Below are positions 20,580 through 31,066 of a stretch of 64,000 nt of DNA, in pieces; the first letter of the stretch is position 1; every line of letters starts with the position of its first letter. Origin of the DNA: JACVRW01 sp963814095. Its GTDB lineage: Bacteria > Actinomycetota > Thermoleophilia > Solirubrobacterales > Thermoleophilaceae. Position numbers and translations under genes: made by a program. The stretch spans positions 53,633 through 117,632 of the forward strand of contig CAWFBT010000011.1 in NCBI GenBank assembly GCA_963814095.1, written 5' to 3'. The notes beneath the pieces are model-generated. The model had not been told where the DNA came from, made no database searches, and saw only the letters and a list, made by a program, of their open reading frames with translations.

Positions 20580-20870
20580 TCAGGCGAGGCGCGGCAGCAG
20601 GCCGCCGAGGCGGCGGCGCTCGACACGGCGATCGCCGCGCAAGGCGTCGGCGCGGAAGCGCAGCAGCTCGACCAGGTCGGCGCTGGGGCGGAAGGGGTCG
20701 GCCACCGCGGCGCCGCTCTCCACCTCAACCGCCGCCCAGAGCTCCGAGCCGACCTGCGCGACGAGCACGTCGCCATGCGGCGCCGGCGAGCTGTCCAGCT
20801 GGGCGAGCTCGTGTAGCGCGACACCGTCGTTGTCCGAAGCCTTGCGGATGGTGAGTGTGGAGTTGGTCAT
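20580..20870 (-). CDS. Small GNAT-fold-like protein, function unknown
   Basis: Protein of 96 residues starting at ATG 20870. TIRKASDNDGVALHELAQLD resembles the first beta-alpha element of GNAT acetyltransferases. It is followed by GDVLVAQVGSELWAAVEVE (two strands) and a RPSADLVELLRFRADAL helix. The acetyl-CoA loop is absent, so it is probably not an active acetyltransferase. Similar half-GNAT small proteins are familiar in high-GC actinobacteria. It is transcribed away from lysR with a shared 102-bp control region, and the C-terminus is strongly basic. Confidence 0.6.
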   Translation of the reverse strand: MTNSTLTIRKASDNDGVALHELAQLDSSPAPHGDVLVAQVGSELWAAVEVESGAAVADPFRPSADLVELLRFRADALRGDRRVERRRLGGLLPRLA

Positions 20871-20972
20871 GGTGTCCCCCTGTAGAACGGTTTGATGACT
20901 CTCGAATGATTGTGGCTGCGAGCGGCCATAAGTTCAAATTCGGAATCCCTTGGGCTGCGATAAGCTCTCGTT
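20871..20972. promoter_or_regulatory. Divergent promoter region, small gene / lysR
   Basis: This 102-bp stretch is clearly richer in A and T than its surroundings (for example ATAAGTTCAAATTCGGAAT near 20930-20948), as expected for a LysR-type operator. TAAGCT at 20961-20966 is a likely -10 element for lysR, leaving 6 bases to the ATG. No ribosome binding site is visible for lysR. An exact T-N11-A site cannot be assigned. Confidence 0.45.
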
Positions 20973-21917
20973 ATGCTCGATGTCAAGCAGCTGAGGGTCC
21001 TCAAGGCGGTCGCCGAGCAGGGCTCCTTCTCCGCCGCCGCCGACGCGCTCTCCTACACCCAGCCCGCCATCTCCCAGCAGATCGCCGCGCTCGAGAAGCA
21101 GGCCGGCGCCACGCTCGTCGACCGCGGCAGCCGCGGCGTGCGGCTCACCGACGCCGGCCGTGCGCTCGTCGAGCACGCCGACGTCGTGATTGCCCGGCTC
21201 GCTGCCGCCGAGGCCGAGCTCGAGGCGATCCGAGGCGTGCGCGGCGGCCGCGTGCGACTGTCGTCGTTTCCGACCGCGGGCGCTTCGCTGCTGCCCCCGG
21301 CGGTGGCGCTGTTCACGCAGCGCTACCCGGACGTCGAGCTGAGCTTCGTCGAGGAGGAGCCCGAGGAGGCCGTCCACATGCTCCGCGGCGCGGAGCTCGA
21401 GGTGGCGATCGTGTTCGAGTACCGCGACCTCTCGCAGCCCGAGTTCGACAAGCTCTACGAGGGCGTCGAGCTGCGCCACCTGATCGACGACCCGATGTAC
21501 ATCGCGGTTCCGCACGATCACCCCGCCGCGCGCAAGCCGCGCGTGCGCCTTGACGACTTCTCGGAGGACACCTGGATCCAGAACGACACGCGCGGGCCCT
21601 GCGGGCGCCTGCACCTCGCCGCCTGCGTAGGCGCGGGCTTCGAGCCGAAGATCGGCTACGTGTCGGATGACTACAACGTCGTCCAAGGCCTGATCGCCGC
21701 CGGCGTCGGCATCTCACTGCTGCCCGCGCTGGCGCTCACGAACCTGCGCGAGGACATCGTCGTGCGCTCGCTCGGCGCGAAGGCGCCGACGCGCAGGATC
21801 GTCTCCGCGGTGGTCGACGGGCGCTACCGCTCGCCCGCGACCGACGCGATGCTCGAGATCCTGAACGAGGTGGCCGACCGCTTCGAGCTGCCGTCGGGCA
21901 TGCCGCTCGCCGCCTGA
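20973..21917 (+). CDS. LysR family transcriptional regulator
   Basis: Regulator of 314 residues. The N-terminal winged helix-turn-helix is textbook: LDVKQLRVLKAVAEQGSFSA, then ALSYTQPAISQQIAALEKQ and RGVRLTDAGRALVEHA, with a linker helix. The C-terminal periplasmic-binding-like effector domain starts at about residue 90 (GRVRLSSFPTAGASLLP) and has a YVSDDYNVVQGLIAAGVGISLLP segment common to the family. Target and inducer are unknown. The divergent half-GNAT gene is the only obvious neighbour it could control. Confidence 0.92.
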   Translation: MLDVKQLRVLKAVAEQGSFSAAADALSYTQPAISQQIAALEKQAGATLVDRGSRGVRLTDAGRALVEHADVVIARLAAAEAELEAIRGVRGGRVRLSSFPTAGASLLPPAVALFTQRYPDVELSFVEEEPEEAVHMLRGAELEVAIVFEYRDLSQPEFDKLYEGVELRHLIDDPMYIAVPHDHPAARKPRVRLDDFSEDTWIQNDTRGPCGRLHLAACVGAGFEPKIGYVSDDYNVVQGLIAAGVGISLLPALALTNLREDIVVRSLGAKAPTRRIVSAVVDGRYRSPATDAMLEILNEVADRFELPSGMPLAA

Positions 21918-21925
21918 GCGACGGG

Positions 21926-22381
21926 CTAGGCAGCGAGCGTGTGCTCGTGACCCGGACGCTCGGCCGCGCGTGCGATGCGGCCGGTCGCGCCTTCGAGCGC
22001 GCCCGCTGAGAGGAGCGCCTTGGTCGCGTTCGCGAGGAGCCGCCCCCTGATCCCGCCGCCGCCGCGAAGCGACACGGAAGCATTCAGTTCAGCTCCGCTG
22101 CTGACCTGGGCGAGCTCGTAGTGGACGTCCAGGCCGATCGGGCCGTCGGCGCTCAGCCGCAGGCCGGCTTCATCGGCGGCGTGGACCTCGACGTCGAACT
22201 CGACGGGCACGCCGGCCAGGCGGCCGGTCACGCGCGTGCGAGTGCCGGTCGAGAGCCGGCGCCAGTCATCGACGTCGAAATCGACCGGCGCCCAGTCCTG
22301 AATCCGGTCCGGGTGCGTCAGCACCTCGAGCAGCTGCTCGGGCGTCGCTTGTGAGGTTGTCGTTGCGGTCCAGTTGCTCAT
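21926..22381 (-). CDS. SRPBCC (START-like) family protein
   Basis: Protein of 151 residues with a polyketide-cyclase/CoxG-type fold. The N-terminus (SNWTATTTSQATPEQLLEVLTHPDRIQDWAP) is the typical first strand and helix of SRPBCC proteins, followed by alternating strands and a long C-terminal amphipathic helix after GGGGIRGRLLANATKALLSAG. Such proteins bind hydrophobic ligands; no ligand can be proposed. It is convergent with lysR, 8 bases from its stop. Confidence 0.75.
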   Translation of the reverse strand: MSNWTATTTSQATPEQLLEVLTHPDRIQDWAPVDFDVDDWRRLSTGTRTRVTGRLAGVPVEFDVEVHAADEAGLRLSADGPIGLDVHYELAQVSSGAELNASVSLRGGGGIRGRLLANATKALLSAGALEGATGRIARAAERPGHEHTLAA

Positions 22382-22424
22382 GGCTGATCACGAATCCACA
22401 TACAACCGTGGCGACGGGTGCTTG

Positions 22425-22442
22425 TGTGAGCGAGTGATCACA
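22425..22442. promoter_or_regulatory. Dyad TGTGA-N8-TCACA
   Basis: An 18-bp dyad between the SRPBCC gene and the DUF4234 gene. It resembles a CRP-type site but its spacer is 8 rather than 6 bases. The intergenic region otherwise shows nothing distinctive except TAGGAA at 22497-22502 ahead of the ATG. Confidence 0.3.
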
Positions 22443-22508
22443 CTTCGGCCGCCCGTCGCCTACGAGTCCGGGGTCGTGCTGCCGGGCGAGACCTGATAGG
22501 AAGCTCGC

Positions 22509-22958
22509 ATGGCCGAGATTGTGCAAATACCCAACGCGGGTACGACCGCGAAAATCCGCAACCCGCTCGCCGTGCTTGGACTCGGGCTGATCACCCTCGG
22601 GATCTACCACATCTTCTGGTGGTATTTCGTCAACCGCGAGATGGCCGACTACGGGCGGGGGAACGGTGTCGACCTGGGCGACAACCCGGTCATGTCGGTA
22701 GTGGCGATCACGCTCGGCGCGCTCATCATCGTCCCGCCGTTCGTTTCGCTGTTCCGCACGCTACGGCGGGTCGAGAGGGCTCAGAACCACGCGCTCGGCT
22801 CGAACAACATCGCCGTGATCCTGCTCTTCATCCTGATCTTCATCCCGCTCGTGAACCTGGTGGTCTTCCCGATCATGCAGAGCAACCTGAATCAGGTCTG
22901 GGAGTCTGCGCAGCTAGGCCACGGCGCCGAGCCGACCCCGGCGGACGCCGGCGCCTGA
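22509..22958 (+). CDS. DUF4234-type small membrane protein
   Basis: Membrane protein of 149 residues with three or four hydrophobic helices. The early LITLGIYHIFWWYFVNREM motif (G-I-Y-x-x-x-W-x-Y) is the hallmark of DUF4234. Later helices include VVAITLGALIIVPPFVSLF and IAVILLFILIFIPLVNLVVF. The C-terminus (QVWESAQLGHGAEP) is also typical. The function of the family is unknown. The 3' end overlaps the convergent glycosyltransferase gene by 45 bases. Confidence 0.8.
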   Translation: MAEIVQIPNAGTTAKIRNPLAVLGLGLITLGIYHIFWWYFVNREMADYGRGNGVDLGDNPVMSVVAITLGALIIVPPFVSLFRTLRRVERAQNHALGSNNIAVILLFILIFIPLVNLVVFPIMQSNLNQVWESAQLGHGAEPTPADAGA

Positions 22959-24110
22959 GCCGACCCCCTCGAGCAGCGAGGCCGACTCGTCGACGGGCGG
23001 CAGCGAGGCGATCTCGTCCGCCACGTCCTGGGCGGCCGAGCGGTAGCGCGGGTCCTCGAGCAGCTCGCGCACCGCGCTGCCGAGCCGGGCGAGTCCCTTG
23101 GGCGTCATGTCGAGCGCAAGGCCGGCTCCGGACTCGGCGACACGCTCCGCGTTGATCGGCTGGTCGGCGAACACAGGGAGGAGGACCTGCGGCACCCCGC
23201 CCGCCAGCGCGGCCAGCGTCGTGCCGGCGCCGCCGTGGCCGACCATGACGTCTGTGTGAGGCATCACCGCGGCCTGCGGGACCCACTGCTCCACGTGGAC
23301 CCAGCGCGGCAGCGGGCCGAGCTCGGCCGGCTCGGACGCGCGGCCGATCGTCACGAGCAGCCTGATCGGGAGCCCCTCGAGAGCGTCGATGGCTGCCCGG
23401 TACATGCCGGGGTAGCCGTCCTGCGGCAGCACCGTCCCGAAGGACAGGTAGACGAGCGGGTCGTCCGAGCCGTCCCACCAGTCGGGCAACTCCGCCGGGA
23501 TGTCGTCGTGCCGGACCCGAAAGCGGTGCACCGGGGCCAGCTCGTGCCCGCCGGGCAGGTCCATCAGCCGCGGCGACTGGGTCAGGCAGAGGCTCGCGCG
23601 TTGGCGCGCCGCGTTCGGATCGGGCGGCAGGCCGAGGTGCTCGCGCAGCTCGTCCAGCGCGGGCGCCGCGAGCGCGAGGATCCAGTCCTCGTTGGCTGCG
23701 GACAGCGCGAACCCGATCCGAACCTGGGGCACTCCGCAGCGCTCGGCAGCGAGGCAGGAGGCGAACTCGGTCGACTCGCGCAGCACGACGTCGGGCCGCC
23801 AGCTCTTCATGAGCGGCAGCATGTCGCGCAGCGCCGCGGCCGCGTAGGTGCGGACGAACATGTCCTGGATCGCGGCCTCGGGCGCCTCGTCGTTCGAGAG
23901 CGACCTCAGCCGCTCCTGGACCGCCTCGAGCTGCGATGGGACCGGCTCGCCCAGTGCCCGGAAGGCGAGGCCCTCAGCGCGCGCAATCGCTCCTGCGGAA
24001 CCGGACCCGGCCACGAGCACCTCGTGACCGGCTCGCTCCAGGGCGTGCGCGAAGGGCAGCATGGGGGTCAGGTGCCCGGTGCCGGCGGTTGTCGCAAACA
24101 GGAATCTCAT
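22914..24110 (-). CDS. Family 1 (MGT/UGT-like) glycosyltransferase
   Basis: GT-B enzyme of 398 residues resembling macrolide and sterol glycosyltransferases. The N-terminus is RFLFATTAGTGHLTPMLPFA, where G-T-G-H-L-x-P is the acceptor-side signature. The C-terminal donor site reads VHVEQWVPQAAVMPHTDVMV, then GHGGAGTTLAALAGGVPQVLLP with the conserved HGG-AGT and the later FADQPINAERV. ATG 24110 is preferred over an in-frame ATG 11 codons upstream because it places the first strand at the usual position. It probably glycosylates a lipophilic small molecule; the acceptor is unknown. It stands alone, convergent with the DUF4234 gene. Confidence 0.88.
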   Translation of the reverse strand: MRFLFATTAGTGHLTPMLPFAHALERAGHEVLVAGSGSAGAIARAEGLAFRALGEPVPSQLEAVQERLRSLSNDEAPEAAIQDMFVRTYAAAALRDMLPLMKSWRPDVVLRESTEFASCLAAERCGVPQVRIGFALSAANEDWILALAAPALDELREHLGLPPDPNAARQRASLCLTQSPRLMDLPGGHELAPVHRFRVRHDDIPAELPDWWDGSDDPLVYLSFGTVLPQDGYPGMYRAAIDALEGLPIRLLVTIGRASEPAELGPLPRWVHVEQWVPQAAVMPHTDVMVGHGGAGTTLAALAGGVPQVLLPVFADQPINAERVAESGAGLALDMTPKGLARLGSAVRELLEDPRYRSAAQDVADEIASLPPVDESASLLEGVGSGAGVRRGRLGAVA

Positions 24111-24161
24111 CGGAGGACAGGACAGCTTGCGGCCCCGCGGCATTCCGATGTGTGAGGGACG

Positions 24162-24614
24162 TCACTCGGACAGCGACAGGTCGTAGTCGACCCAGCGGTC
24201 GGACATGTGCCCGCCGAGCCGGTCGTACACCTTGCGCGCGCGTTCGTTGTCGCGCGCCGTCTGCCACTCGAGCGACGTCGCGCCGTGCTTGCGGGCGCGC
24301 TCGGCACAGGCCTTGATGAGCGCGTCCGCGGCGCCGCTGCCACGCCCGTCCGGGCTCACGAACAGGTCGTTCATCACGGCGATGCGCGATGCGCTCAGCG
24401 TCGACCAGGTCCACAGGATCGTCGCGAAGCCGATCGCGTGATCCTCGTCGTCGCGCGCGACCAGCTGCACGCCGTCGAGCTCCGGGCTCGCGAGCAGCTC
24501 CCGCGAGAAGGCGAGCAGCTCCTCGTCGGAGGGGTTCACCTCGTAGAAGTCGCAGTAGCCGCGCATGAGCGGCAGCAGCTCGGGTAGGTCGGCCTCTGTG
24601 ACTGGTGCGATCAC
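24162..24614 (-). CDS. GNAT family N-acetyltransferase
   Basis: Acetyl-CoA-dependent transferase of 150 residues. Core elements are visible: the N-terminal IAPVTEADLPELLPLMRGY, strand AVMNDLFVSPDGRGSGAADALI with the acetyl-CoA P-loop (R-G-x-G-x-A), and SLEWQTARDNERARKVYDRLG near the end. GTG 24614 is the start. A much longer upstream frame on this strand is an antisense shadow of the next gene. The substrate is unknown. It diverges from the UDP-glucose pyrophosphorylase gene. Confidence 0.85.
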   Translation of the reverse strand: MIAPVTEADLPELLPLMRGYCDFYEVNPSDEELLAFSRELLASPELDGVQLVARDDEDHAIGFATILWTWSTLSASRIAVMNDLFVSPDGRGSGAADALIKACAERARKHGATSLEWQTARDNERARKVYDRLGGHMSDRWVDYDLSLSE

Positions 24615-24650
24615 GCCGCGGACGCTACCTCGCTTTAGGATCGTGCGGCC

Positions 24651-26009
24651 GTGAGCGACGCCACCGAGAAGATGCGCCGGGAGGGCCTGCCCGACATCGC
24701 GATCGACACGTTCGCGCGCTACGAGGACCGCCTGCGGGCAGGCGAGCAGGGCCTCGTGCCCGAGAGCGAGATCGAGCCGCTCGCCGAGGTGCCCCCGCTG
24801 TCGGAGCTGGACGAAGGAGATGCGTCTGCGATCGAGCGCGTCGTCGTGCTCAAGCTGAACGGCGGGCTCGGGACGAGCATGGGCATGACGAAGGCCAAGT
24901 CGCTGCTCGAGGTGAAGGACGGCCACAGCTTCCTGGACGTGATCGCCCGCCAGATCCTGCAGCTGCGCGAGCAGCGCGGCGCCCGCATCCCGCTGCTCCT
25001 GATGAACAGCTTCGCCACGCGCGAGGACACGCTCGCCGCGCTCGCGAGCTACCCCGAGCTCCAGCTCGAGGACCTGCCGCTCGACTTCCTCCAGGGCAGG
25101 GTGCCGAAGCTGCTCGCCGACGGGGGCGGGCCGGCCGAGTGGCCAGCCGACTCGGCGCTCGAGTGGGCGCCGCCCGGCCACGGCGACGTGTTCGCCTCGC
25201 TGGCCGCGACGGGCCTGCTGTCCGAGCTGCTCGAACGCGGCTACGAGTACCTCTTCCTGTCGAACTCCGACAACCTCGGCGCGACGCTCGAGCCGCGCAT
25301 CCTCGGCTGGCTGGCGAGCGAGGGGCTGCCGTTTGTGTCCGAGGTCGTCGACCGCACCGAGAGCGACCGCAAGGGTGGCCACCTCGCCCGCCGGCGCTCC
25401 GACGGCGGGCTGCTCCTGCGCGAGACGGCCCAGGTCCCCGACGACGACCAGGCGTCCTTCGAGGACATCGAGATCCACAGCTACTTCAACGCCAACAACA
25501 TCTGGGTGAGCCTGCACGCACTCGACGAGAAGCTGCGCGAGGGCGATGGCGTGCTCGAGCTGCCGATGATCGTCAACCGCAAGACCGTCGACCCCAGGGA
25601 CTCCTCCTCGCCCGAGGTCGTCCAGCTCGAGACGGCGATGGGCGCGGCGATCGGCGCGTTCGAGGGCGCCGGCGCCGTGCACGTGCCGCGCGAGCGATTC
25701 GTCCCCGTCAAGAAGACGAGCGACCTGCTGGTGGTGCGCTCGGATGCCTACCGCCTCGGTGAGGACTGGAGCGTCCGGCTCGCTCCGGAGCGCGACGGCC
25801 GCCCGCCGTACGTCGAGCTCGACTCCGACTACTACAAGCTGGTCGGCGACTTCGACGAGCGCTTCGCCGCGGGGCCGCCCTCGCTCGCCGCCTGCACGCG
25901 ACTCGAGGTCGACGGGGACGTGAGCTTCGGCCGCGACGTCGTCGTCCGCGGCAGCGTGCGCGTCGAGGGCCCGCGGCAGGTCGAGGACGGGACGCTGCTC
26001 GAGGGCTAG
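24651..26009 (+). CDS. UTP-glucose-1-phosphate uridylyltransferase, UDPGP (eukaryotic-type) family
   Basis: Enzyme of 452 residues making UDP-glucose from UTP and glucose-1-phosphate. It belongs to the UDPGP family rather than the bacterial GalU family. Key sites are KLNGGLGTSMGMTKAKSLL near residue 67, LLLMNSFATREDT, PGHGDVFASL, LFLSNSDNLGA, and EIHSYFNANNIWVSL. A C-terminal beta-helix-like tail begins after DGDVSFGRDVVV. GTG 24651 follows TAGGAT (24636-24641) by 9 bases with no ribosome binding site. Its product would supply Ugd at 13970. The stop overlaps the convergent ctaG-like stop by 4 bases. Confidence 0.92.
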   Translation: MSDATEKMRREGLPDIAIDTFARYEDRLRAGEQGLVPESEIEPLAEVPPLSELDEGDASAIERVVVLKLNGGLGTSMGMTKAKSLLEVKDGHSFLDVIARQILQLREQRGARIPLLLMNSFATREDTLAALASYPELQLEDLPLDFLQGRVPKLLADGGGPAEWPADSALEWAPPGHGDVFASLAATGLLSELLERGYEYLFLSNSDNLGATLEPRILGWLASEGLPFVSEVVDRTESDRKGGHLARRRSDGGLLLRETAQVPDDDQASFEDIEIHSYFNANNIWVSLHALDEKLREGDGVLELPMIVNRKTVDPRDSSSPEVVQLETAMGAAIGAFEGAGAVHVPRERFVPVKKTSDLLVVRSDAYRLGEDWSVRLAPERDGRPPYVELDSDYYKLVGDFDERFAAGPPSLAACTRLEVDGDVSFGRDVVVRGSVRVEGPRQVEDGTLLEG

Positions 26010-26839
26010 CCGAGCGTGCGCGAGGCCTGGGCCGCCTCGAGCCGCTCGCGCCGGCGCTCCTCCTCTTCGGACTGGCCCAGCATCCGCACGAACAGCACGA
26101 CGAGCACGAGCACGAGCGTCATCGACTGCTCGACCATCATGATCACGCCGCCGACGTTCTGGTCCTCGGTCGGGCTCAGGCCCCAGATGCGCGGCGTCGT
26201 CTCGTAGTACGGGTAGAGCGGCGTCGACGCCCAGGCCAGATAGAGGCCGAGCGCCGCGAGCCCGCCCTTGGCGGCTGCGATGTACGCCACCGGCTGCATG
26301 CCGGTCAGGCGCCGGCGCATCGGCACCGGCTGGATCAGCGCCCACCAGAGCGCGATGCCGGCCGCGAAGAAGCACAGGTGCTCGAAGGCGTGCAGCAGCG
26401 GGTGCTCGACGGCGCCGTCGTAGAGGACCGGCGCGTGCCAGAGGTACATCAGCGCGAGCCAGATCACGAGTCCGGTCACCGGGTTCGCGAGCGGGCCGAG
26501 CGCCTGCTCGAAGCGCATCAGCCGCCGCGTCGCGGGGCGCATGATCACGCGCGATAGGGAAAGCAGCAGGAGCAGCGGCGCGATGTCTCCGATCAGCACG
26601 TGCTGGAGCATGTGAGCGGAGAACAGGTAGTCCTCGCCGAGGCCGTCGAGCGGCGATACGAGCGCGATCAGGATCGCGATGAAGGCCCCCGTGAAGGCGA
26701 CGGCCTCCTTGACACCTGCGCCGCGTCCGCCCGCCTCACGCCGCGCCGCCCTGAAGCGCCATATGTAGATACCCGCGAACAGCGTCAGCGGCGCCAGGAT
26801 GGCGGGGTCGGGCAGCCAGTGCAGCTGGGGGTGATCCAC
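26006..26839 (-). CDS. CtaG/caa3-type cytochrome c oxidase assembly protein
   Basis: Polytopic membrane protein of 277 residues with about seven helices. Family signature stretches are SAHMLQHVLIGDIAPLLLLL with paired His, LWHAPVLYDGAVEHPLLHAFEH and the central WWALIQPVP. The C-terminal ends in a charged cytoplasmic helix (SEEEERRRERLEAAQ). The caa3_CtaG family is tied to copper delivery to aa3/caa3 oxidases, though the Bacillus protein is only partly characterised. GTG 26839 is taken as the start (VDHPQLHWLPDP). No oxidase genes are nearby. Confidence 0.88.
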   Translation of the reverse strand: MDHPQLHWLPDPAILAPLTLFAGIYIWRFRAARREAGGRGAGVKEAVAFTGAFIAILIALVSPLDGLGEDYLFSAHMLQHVLIGDIAPLLLLLSLSRVIMRPATRRLMRFEQALGPLANPVTGLVIWLALMYLWHAPVLYDGAVEHPLLHAFEHLCFFAAGIALWWALIQPVPMRRRLTGMQPVAYIAAAKGGLAALGLYLAWASTPLYPYYETTPRIWGLSPTEDQNVGGVIMMVEQSMTLVLVLVVLFVRMLGQSEEEERRRERLEAAQASRTLG

Positions 26840-26890
26840 TAGTCGCGGAATTGTCGCAGTGGCGTGCCCACGTGTAACACGGCTTCGGGC

Positions 26891-27514
26891 ATGGTCCGGA
26901 CCGTGATCGCTCCACCTCTCTGCTGGGGCTGTGGCGGGCCCGCCCGCCGGCGTGAGCCGCTCTGCCGGGGCTGCCGCGCGCTGCTGCAGCGGCTGGCACC
27001 GGCGCCCGTGCGGCTCGGCGGCGTCAGCGCCTGGGCGCCCGTGGGATACGAGGGGCCGGCGCGGGCTCTCGTGCGCGCGCTCAAGTTCCGCGGGGCGGTG
27101 GCGCTCGCCGACGCGATGGCCGCGCAGATCGCGGCGAGCGCGCCTCCCGGGCTGCTGGTGGGCGCTGCAGAGCTCGTGCCCGTGCCGCTGCACCCGCACC
27201 GCCGGCGGAGGCGCGGCTTCAACCAGGCGCGCGAGCTGGCGGCCGCGCTCTCGGGGCGCACCGGGCTGGCACTGAGCGACTGTCTCGAGCGCGACGGGCC
27301 CGAGGGCACCCAGGTCGGCCGCGGCCGCCACGAGCGCCGCGCCGGGCCGGCCGGCGGCATGCGCATGCGGACGAAGCGGGCGCCGCGCCGGGTCGTTCTC
27401 GTGGATGACGTCGTCACGACAGGCGGCACGCTCGCCGCATGCGCGGCAGTGCTGCGGGCGGGCGGCTGCAGGGAGATCGCTGCGGTGGCGTTCGCGCGGA
27501 CGCTGGGACGCTAG
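26891..27514 (+). CDS. ComF family phosphoribosyltransferase-like protein
   Basis: Protein of 207 residues in the ComF/GntX family. An N-terminal zinc ribbon has two Cys pairs (CWGCGG and CRGC). The phosphoribosyltransferase domain shows LVPVPLHPHRRRRRGFNQA and the PRPP loop RRVVLVDDVVTTGGTLAACA. In competent bacteria ComF helps DNA uptake; in others it is linked to DNA metabolism. ATG 26891 is chosen, with an in-frame GTG nine codons upstream possible. It diverges from ctaG with a 51-bp gap. Confidence 0.85.
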   Translation: MVRTVIAPPLCWGCGGPARRREPLCRGCRALLQRLAPAPVRLGGVSAWAPVGYEGPARALVRALKFRGAVALADAMAAQIAASAPPGLLVGAAELVPVPLHPHRRRRRGFNQARELAAALSGRTGLALSDCLERDGPEGTQVGRGRHERRAGPAGGMRMRTKRAPRRVVLVDDVVTTGGTLAACAAVLRAGGCREIAAVAFARTLGR

Positions 27515-27528
27515 TGACCGCCTGCCCG

Positions 27529-27580
27529 CGGATATATCCGGAAGTTGGCCGGTTCGCCCTGGAAAGAGGAGAGCGCTCTC
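27529..27580. promoter_or_regulatory. Two palindromes upstream of hpf
   Basis: CGGATATATCCG (27529-27540) and GAGAGCGCTCTC (27569-27580) are perfect 12-bp palindromes about 29 bp apart, in the 102-bp gap between comF and hpf. They could be operators for stress control of hpf. A clean -10/-35 pair is not evident, though TACCAT lies near 27583. Confidence 0.35.
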
Positions 27581-27616
27581 TCTACCATCGGCTTCCCGAC
27601 CACCCCAGGAGGGCAG

Positions 27617-27961
27617 ATGCGCATCCAGGTGAAGGGCCGCAACGGCGCCACCGTCGACGAGGAGCTCCTGTCGCGCTTGGAGAAGAAGCTCGCAAAGGTC
27701 GGCCGTCAGGTCTCACCGGTCGCCGTCGTGGACGTCGAGCTGAGCGAGGAGCGCAACGCCCCCGCACCGGAGTCGCAGGTGGCAGAGGCCACTCTGCAGC
27801 TCAAGGGCACGACCCTTCGCGCGCGCGAGAGCTCGGCCGACATGGGCCGCTCGATCAACCTGATGGTGGACGACCTGGCGCGCCAGGTGAAGAAGCATCG
27901 GGACAAGCGTCGCGGGCGCCGCGAGGCGCAGAAGGCAGGGCAGCAGCCGCACGCCGCCTAG
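27617..27961 (+). CDS. hpf: Ribosome hibernation promoting factor (short HPF/RaiA type)
   Basis: Ribosome-binding protein of 114 residues that inactivates ribosomes in stationary phase or stress. It has the sigma-54 modulation/S30AE fold: RIQVKGRNGATVDEELLSRLEKKLAKV, a strand with VVDVELSEERN, then TLQLKGTTLRARESSADMGRSI and the basic helix DDLARQVKKHRDKRRGRR. It lacks the long C-terminal dimerisation domain of long HPF. It has a strong Shine-Dalgarno (AGGAGGG at 27607-27613), in contrast to the many leaderless-looking genes around it. It precedes secA, a common arrangement. Confidence 0.85.
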   Translation: MRIQVKGRNGATVDEELLSRLEKKLAKVGRQVSPVAVVDVELSEERNAPAPESQVAEATLQLKGTTLRARESSADMGRSINLMVDDLARQVKKHRDKRRGRREAQKAGQQPHAA

Positions 27962-28119
27962 AGGGTCTATCCCGGTTGGACGCACACCCGGATGCGTACC
28001 AGTACCTTCGCTGGATCGCCGCCCGCGGCTCGCCGATAGCGCTGCTATCGGCTTCGCCTCGCGCGGCGCCCAGCTTGGTCCTGGAACGCCCCGGGCGCAC
28101 GCCAACCGGGATAGACCCT
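27962..28119. repeat. 158-bp near-palindromic hairpin element between hpf and secA
   Basis: The outer arms are an 18-bp perfect inverted repeat: AGGGTCTATCCCGGTTGG (27962-27979) and its complement at 28102-28119. The symmetry continues inward with mismatches and one-base gaps (CCCGG, GCGT, CCAG, ACC and GCTGG blocks on both sides). It ends in a perfect 9-bp inner stem, GCCGATAGC-GCT-GCTATCGGC (28032-28052). The whole intergenic insert therefore folds into one long hairpin. Candidates are a MITE-like mobile remnant, a structured RNA or a strong attenuator before secA. No coding content is visible. Confidence 0.8.
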
Positions 28120-28186
28120 TGACCCACTCCGGTCCGGCTTCCCAAGCGGGATCGGAGAGCCGGAGAGCCTTGCTACCGTAGCTCGA

Positions 28187-31055
<2,869 letters not shown>

Positions 31056-31066
<11 letters not shown>

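Noticed and set aside
22425..22442. CRP-type binding site TGTGA-N8-TCACA
   Set aside because: The spacer is 8 instead of 6 and no CRP-controlled gene is evident. Kept only as a low-confidence dyad.
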